From positions 1 to 24,453 of the forward strand of contig DEAA01000012.1 in the NCBI GenBank assembly GCA_002346545.1: a stretch of DNA of 24,453 bases. Reading direction: 5' to 3'. The notes beneath the pieces were generated by a model that saw nothing but the letters and a program-made list of their open reading frames with translations, did not search any database and was not told where the DNA came from. Positions 21,811-24,453 of this stretch are shown in pieces. This DNA comes from Acidobacteria bacterium UBA2994. Lineage in GTDB: Bacteria; Acidobacteriota; Vicinamibacteria; Vicinamibacterales; UBA8438. A program made the position numbers and the translations under genes. How positions within the stretch are numbered: the stretch's first letter is position 1; every line of letters starts with the position of its first letter.

Positions 21811-21846
21811 ATCAAACACTACCAGGTGTATATTCAGCGAATGCTG
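21811..21846. promoter_or_regulatory. CmtR operator and divergent promoters (copy 2)
   Basis: Rightward: -35 TCGACG (21805-21810), 18-nt spacer, -10 TATATT (21829-21834), then 6 nt to the cmtR ATG, so leaderless. Leftward: -10 TTTGAT (complement of 21811-21816) for the envelope operon. A small dyad ACAC...GTGT lies between. It aligns with 13571-13606 (complement) at 25 of 36 positions, including GTGTATnTTCAnCG and ATCAnACA. Confidence 0.6.
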
Positions 21847-22212
21847 ACCTTTGCGTCTCGTGTTGATGTGATGAATCGTCTCGGCCGCGCGATGGCCGAT
21901 CCGACCCGCTCCCGGATCCTCCTCGAGCTTCTTGCGGCCCCCGGCTATCCTGCCCGGTTGTCGGAGTCGTTGGGCCTGACCCGGACGAACGTCTCCAACC
22001 ACCTCGCGTGCCTGCGTGGCTGCGGCATTGTGGTCGCGACCCCGAAAGGACGCCAGACCCGATATGAGATCGCGGACCCGCATCTGACCCGCGCAATTTC
22101 GATGCTCGTGGACACTGTGCTGGCCTACGACGATGGCGCACCGTGCACCGACGAGAACTGCGACGTGCCGTTCTGCTGCGACACCACGACCACGACGGGG
22201 GCTGCACCGTGA
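21841..22212 (+). CDS. cmtR: CmtR-like ArsR/SmtB-family Cd/Pb sensor (copy 2), 123 aa
   Basis: Paralogue of the copy at 13217, with identical stretches such as DVMNRLGRAMADPTRSRIL. From the ATG at 21841 the metal ligands are again Cys57 and Cys61 (NVSNHLACLRGCG) and Cys102, with extra tail cysteines at 107, 112 and 113 (NCDVPFCC). The fold is a winged-helix dimer. The GTG at 21826 is rejected because its codons lie in the operator/-10. Its TGA overlaps the GTG of the ATPase gene (GTGA), so the sensor and pump are one operon; M. tuberculosis cmtR is likewise linked to the ATPase gene ctpG. Confidence 0.94.
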   Translation: MLTFASRVDVMNRLGRAMADPTRSRILLELLAAPGYPARLSESLGLTRTNVSNHLACLRGCGIVVATPKGRQTRYEIADPHLTRAISMLVDTVLAYDDGAPCTDENCDVPFCCDTTTTTGAAP

Positions 22213-24341
22213 GCGAGGAATACTTCGGGCCGGACGAGCCTCGCAAGACCAGCACCGTGCGCCGGATCGAACTGGGCCGCCCGCTCACCGCCGGTGACGC
22301 CTGTTGTGGCCCCGAGGGCACCCGCACGACGGTCGACACGCTTACGGCGGCCCGGAGGCATGAAGACGGTGACGCATGCTGCGGACCAGACCCCGCCTCC
22401 CCTGTAGACACGGATGCGGAAGAGATCGAGGTGCGTCCGCCGTGGTGGCGGGACACCGCGCTGCTGCCCTCCGCGATCGCGGGCGTTTTCCTCCTCGTCG
22501 GGTACATCCTCGAATGGACAGGGGTTCCGATCCCTGCCGTGATCCTCCAGGCAATCGCTCTGGTCGCGGGCGCGTACACGTTCGTCCCCGGTGCCATCCG
22601 ACGGCTGCTGCGCGGCCGCCTCGGCGTCGGGCTGCTGATGACGATCGCCGCGGTCGGAGCGGTGCTGCTTGGCCACGTCGGCGAAGCCGCCGCGCTGGCG
22701 TTCCTGTTCTCTCTCGCCGAAGCTCTCGAAGACCGGGCAATGGACCAAGCCAAAGAAGGCCTCCGCGCGCTCCTCTCCCTCATCCCCGACACCGTGCGGG
22801 TCTCCCGCCTGGGCGGCGATGTCACCATCCCCGCAGCCGACGTCCGTGAACTGGACATCCTCGTCGTCGGCGCCGGCGAACGGATCGCCACAGACGGCGT
22901 CGTCGTGGAGGGCCAGTCGAGTCTCGACACTTCAGCGGTCACCGGCGAATCCATTCCATTGGAGGTCGGACCCGCCGACCCGGTCATCGCCGGCTCGGTA
23001 AACGGGTCTGCAACCCTCCGGATCGAGGCCACCGCAGACGGACGCGACAACTCCCTCACTCAGATCGTCGCACTCGTCGAGCAAGCACACGCCCACAAAG
23101 GCGACCGGGCACGCCTCGCTGACCGCATCGCCCGCCCCCTCGTCCCGGCCGTGCTGATCCTCGCAGCCCTCGTTGCGCTGTTCGGTGTCCTCATCGGTGA
23201 CCCGTCTACGTGGATCGAACGAGCCCTTGTTGTCCTAGTCGCCGCATCCCCGTGCGCCCTGGCAATCGCGGTGCCCGTCACGGTCATCAGCGCGATCGGT
23301 GCGGCCTCCAAGTTCGGTGTCGTGATCAAGTCGGGAGAAGCGTTCGAGCAGCTCGGCACGATCCGCGCCGTGGCCCTGGACAAGACCGGCACCCTCACCC
23401 GCAACGAGCCAACCGTCATTGACGTGCAACCCGCCACCGGAACCACCCGCGACGACCTCCTCGCCTGGGCAGCGGCCGTCGAGGCCACCAGCACACACCC
23501 GCTCGCCGCCGCCATCACCGCCGCCGCACCCGGCGCCATCGCGGCGACGAACGTGACCGAAGAGGCGGGCCACGGCATCACCGGCCAGATCAATGGCCGA
23601 ACCATCCGGATCGGCAACACCCGCTGGCTCAACCCCGGCAACCTTCGCATCACCGCCGACACCATGGCCGCCCAGGGCATGACCGTGGTCGTCGTCGAAA
23701 CGGATCGACAGATCGCCGGGCTCATCGGAGTCAGAGACGAGCTGCGTCCGGAATCCGCCGAGACCGTACGGATGCTGCACGATCAGGGCATTGAGACCAT
23801 CATGCTCACAGGCGACAACGACCGAACCGCCCGCGCAATCGCCCAGGAAGCCGGCATCACGGACGTCCGGGCCGAGCAACTGCCCAAGGACAAGGCCGAC
23901 GCGATCGCCGCCCTCGTCGCATCCCGACCGACAGCGATGGTTGGCGACGGCATCAACGACGCCCCCGCCCTCGCCACAGCGACGGTCGGGATCGCGATGG
24001 GCGTGAAGGGCTCCGCCGCGGCGATCGAGTCCGCCGACGTCGCTTTTACCGGCCATGACCTCCGCTTCATTCCCGGGGCGCTCGCTCACGCCAAGCGCGG
24101 CCGGCGGATCATGACCACCAACATCGGCCTGGCCCTAGCGATTATCGTCGTACTTTTTCCCCTCGCCCTGTTCGGCGTGCTCGGCCTCGCCGGCGTCGTA
24201 CTGGTACACGAGATCGCCGAAATCGTCGTTATTCTTAACGGTGTTCGTGCCGCTCGCCGCCCGGGTGTACTTCGGCAAGTCGCCTTCATGCCGGTCCCGC
24301 GATCTGAGCCCCATGCGCCTGTAAATTTCGCGGCCAGATGA
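22209..24341 (+). CDS. P1B-type heavy-metal-translocating ATPase (Cd/Pb/Zn-type), 710 aa
   Basis: ATP-driven metal exporter. The N-terminus has no HMA domain but two short Cys-Cys motifs, DACCGPEG (Cys32-33) and DACCGPDP (Cys57-58), likely to bind metal. Actuator TGES (245-248), ion-site motif SPC (347-349) instead of the CPC of classical CadA, phosphorylation site DKTGT (Asp391), nucleotide-domain STHPLA, MLTGDN and GDGINDAPALA. The last helix has HEIAEIVVILNGVR. SPC with a C-terminal HE...LN pattern resembles the P1B-4 group (Co/Ni/Zn/Cd), so the specificity is not settled; the CmtR partner favours Cd/Pb. The start is GTG at 22209, translationally coupled to cmtR. Confidence 0.92.
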   Translation: MSEEYFGPDEPRKTSTVRRIELGRPLTAGDACCGPEGTRTTVDTLTAARRHEDGDACCGPDPASPVDTDAEEIEVRPPWWRDTALLPSAIAGVFLLVGYILEWTGVPIPAVILQAIALVAGAYTFVPGAIRRLLRGRLGVGLLMTIAAVGAVLLGHVGEAAALAFLFSLAEALEDRAMDQAKEGLRALLSLIPDTVRVSRLGGDVTIPAADVRELDILVVGAGERIATDGVVVEGQSSLDTSAVTGESIPLEVGPADPVIAGSVNGSATLRIEATADGRDNSLTQIVALVEQAHAHKGDRARLADRIARPLVPAVLILAALVALFGVLIGDPSTWIERALVVLVAASPCALAIAVPVTVISAIGAASKFGVVIKSGEAFEQLGTIRAVALDKTGTLTRNEPTVIDVQPATGTTRDDLLAWAAAVEATSTHPLAAAITAAAPGAIAATNVTEEAGHGITGQINGRTIRIGNTRWLNPGNLRITADTMAAQGMTVVVVETDRQIAGLIGVRDELRPESAETVRMLHDQGIETIMLTGDNDRTARAIAQEAGITDVRAEQLPKDKADAIAALVASRPTAMVGDGINDAPALATATVGIAMGVKGSAAAIESADVAFTGHDLRFIPGALAHAKRGRRIMTTNIGLALAIIVVLFPLALFGVLGLAGVVLVHEIAEIVVILNGVRAARRPGVLRQVAFMPVPRSEPHAPVNFAAR

Positions 24342-24365
24342 GGCACCCCACTGGGAAGAGAAAAC

Positions 24366-24453
24366 ATGCGAACGAGCGTGGAGTGGATGGAGCGAAACCA
24401 AATCCCGCTCTACCTCGCCGCGCTCGTGTTCGGTGCGGCGGTGGGCCTGCTAG
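24366..24453 (+). CDS. Start of a membrane transporter gene, probably ACR3/bile acid:Na symporter family (partial)
   Basis: The ATG at 24366 follows GGGAAGAG and opens a frame that runs off the window. The visible 29 residues (with MERNQIPLYLAALVFGAAVG) resemble the N-terminus of bile acid:sodium symporter/ACR3-type transporters, which often follow metal ATPases in actinobacterial resistance islands and export arsenite or other ions. It starts 24 nt after the ATPase stop and so is probably in the same operon. The fragment is too short to be sure. Confidence 0.5.
   Translation, partial: MRTSVEWMERNQIPLYLAALVFGAAVGLL

Noticed and set aside
21812..23059. 415-aa leftward ORF over cmtR and the ATPase
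   Set aside because: Antisense, Ser/Arg-rich, no motif.
1..24453. CRISPR arrays, tRNA or rRNA genes, complete insertion sequences
   Set aside because: I saw no regularly spaced direct repeats, no cloverleaf sequence and no transposase; only one serine resolvase is present.

Overview
The DNA is GC-rich, with GTG and TTG starts, many 1-8 nt stop/start overlaps (ATGA, GTGA, TGATG) and actinobacterial protein families (mycobacterial-type CmtR sensors, ResB/CcsB cytochrome c maturation, VKOR). This points to an actinobacterium, most likely Microbacteriaceae (inference; no 16S or tRNA gene is present). The mosaic of small mobile-element genes, a serine recombinase, a Fic toxin pair and several metal-resistance blocks suggests a plasmid or genomic island, or its junction with chromosomal-type genes.

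Layout. (1) 1-1336: small accessory genes: an unknown protein, a stem-loop, an NrdH-type redoxin, a small unknown protein and a small HTH protein. (2) 1418-3531: a MerR regulator divergent from a thioredoxin-fold protein and a flavoprotein disulfide reductase, with a MerR-type promoter between. (3) 3765-5529: an unlisted 49-aa zinc-ribbon ORF, then a leftward overlapping operon of VbhA-like antitoxin, Fic toxin and serine resolvase. (4) 5765-10987: an OmpR-type response regulator and histidine kinase, facing a leftward flavin-redox operon (ferric-reductase-like protein, FMN-binding protein, ApbE), with a VIT1-family metal transporter upstream. (5) 11230-12550: a 22-bp perfect palindrome and a CYP152-type fatty-acid peroxygenase. 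(6) 12615-24453: a heavy-metal island.

The heavy-metal island is the most distinctive part. Two paralogous CmtR-type Cd/Pb sensors lie in opposite orientation. One is coupled to a CadD-type transporter (leftward), the other to a P1B-type metal ATPase and the start of what looks like an ACR3/bile-acid-symporter gene (rightward). Between them are a VKOR gene (rightward) and an eight-gene leftward operon: small membrane protein, TlpA/ResA lipoprotein, CcdA, ResB, DsbA-like, Lnt, CcsB, LspA. This joins complete System II cytochrome c maturation, oxidative thiol chemistry (DsbA+VKOR), reductive thiol chemistry (CcdA+TlpA) and two of the three lipoprotein maturation enzymes. No CxxCH cytochrome is encoded in the window.

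The two divergent regions (13571-13606 and 21811-21846) match at 25 of 36 positions and carry back-to-back -10 elements. Metal-responsive control of the whole envelope-redox module by CmtR is therefore plausible (inference). Several promoters (MerR-regulated gene, CYP152, both cmtR genes) have -10 elements exactly 6 nt before the start codon, which predicts leaderless mRNAs.
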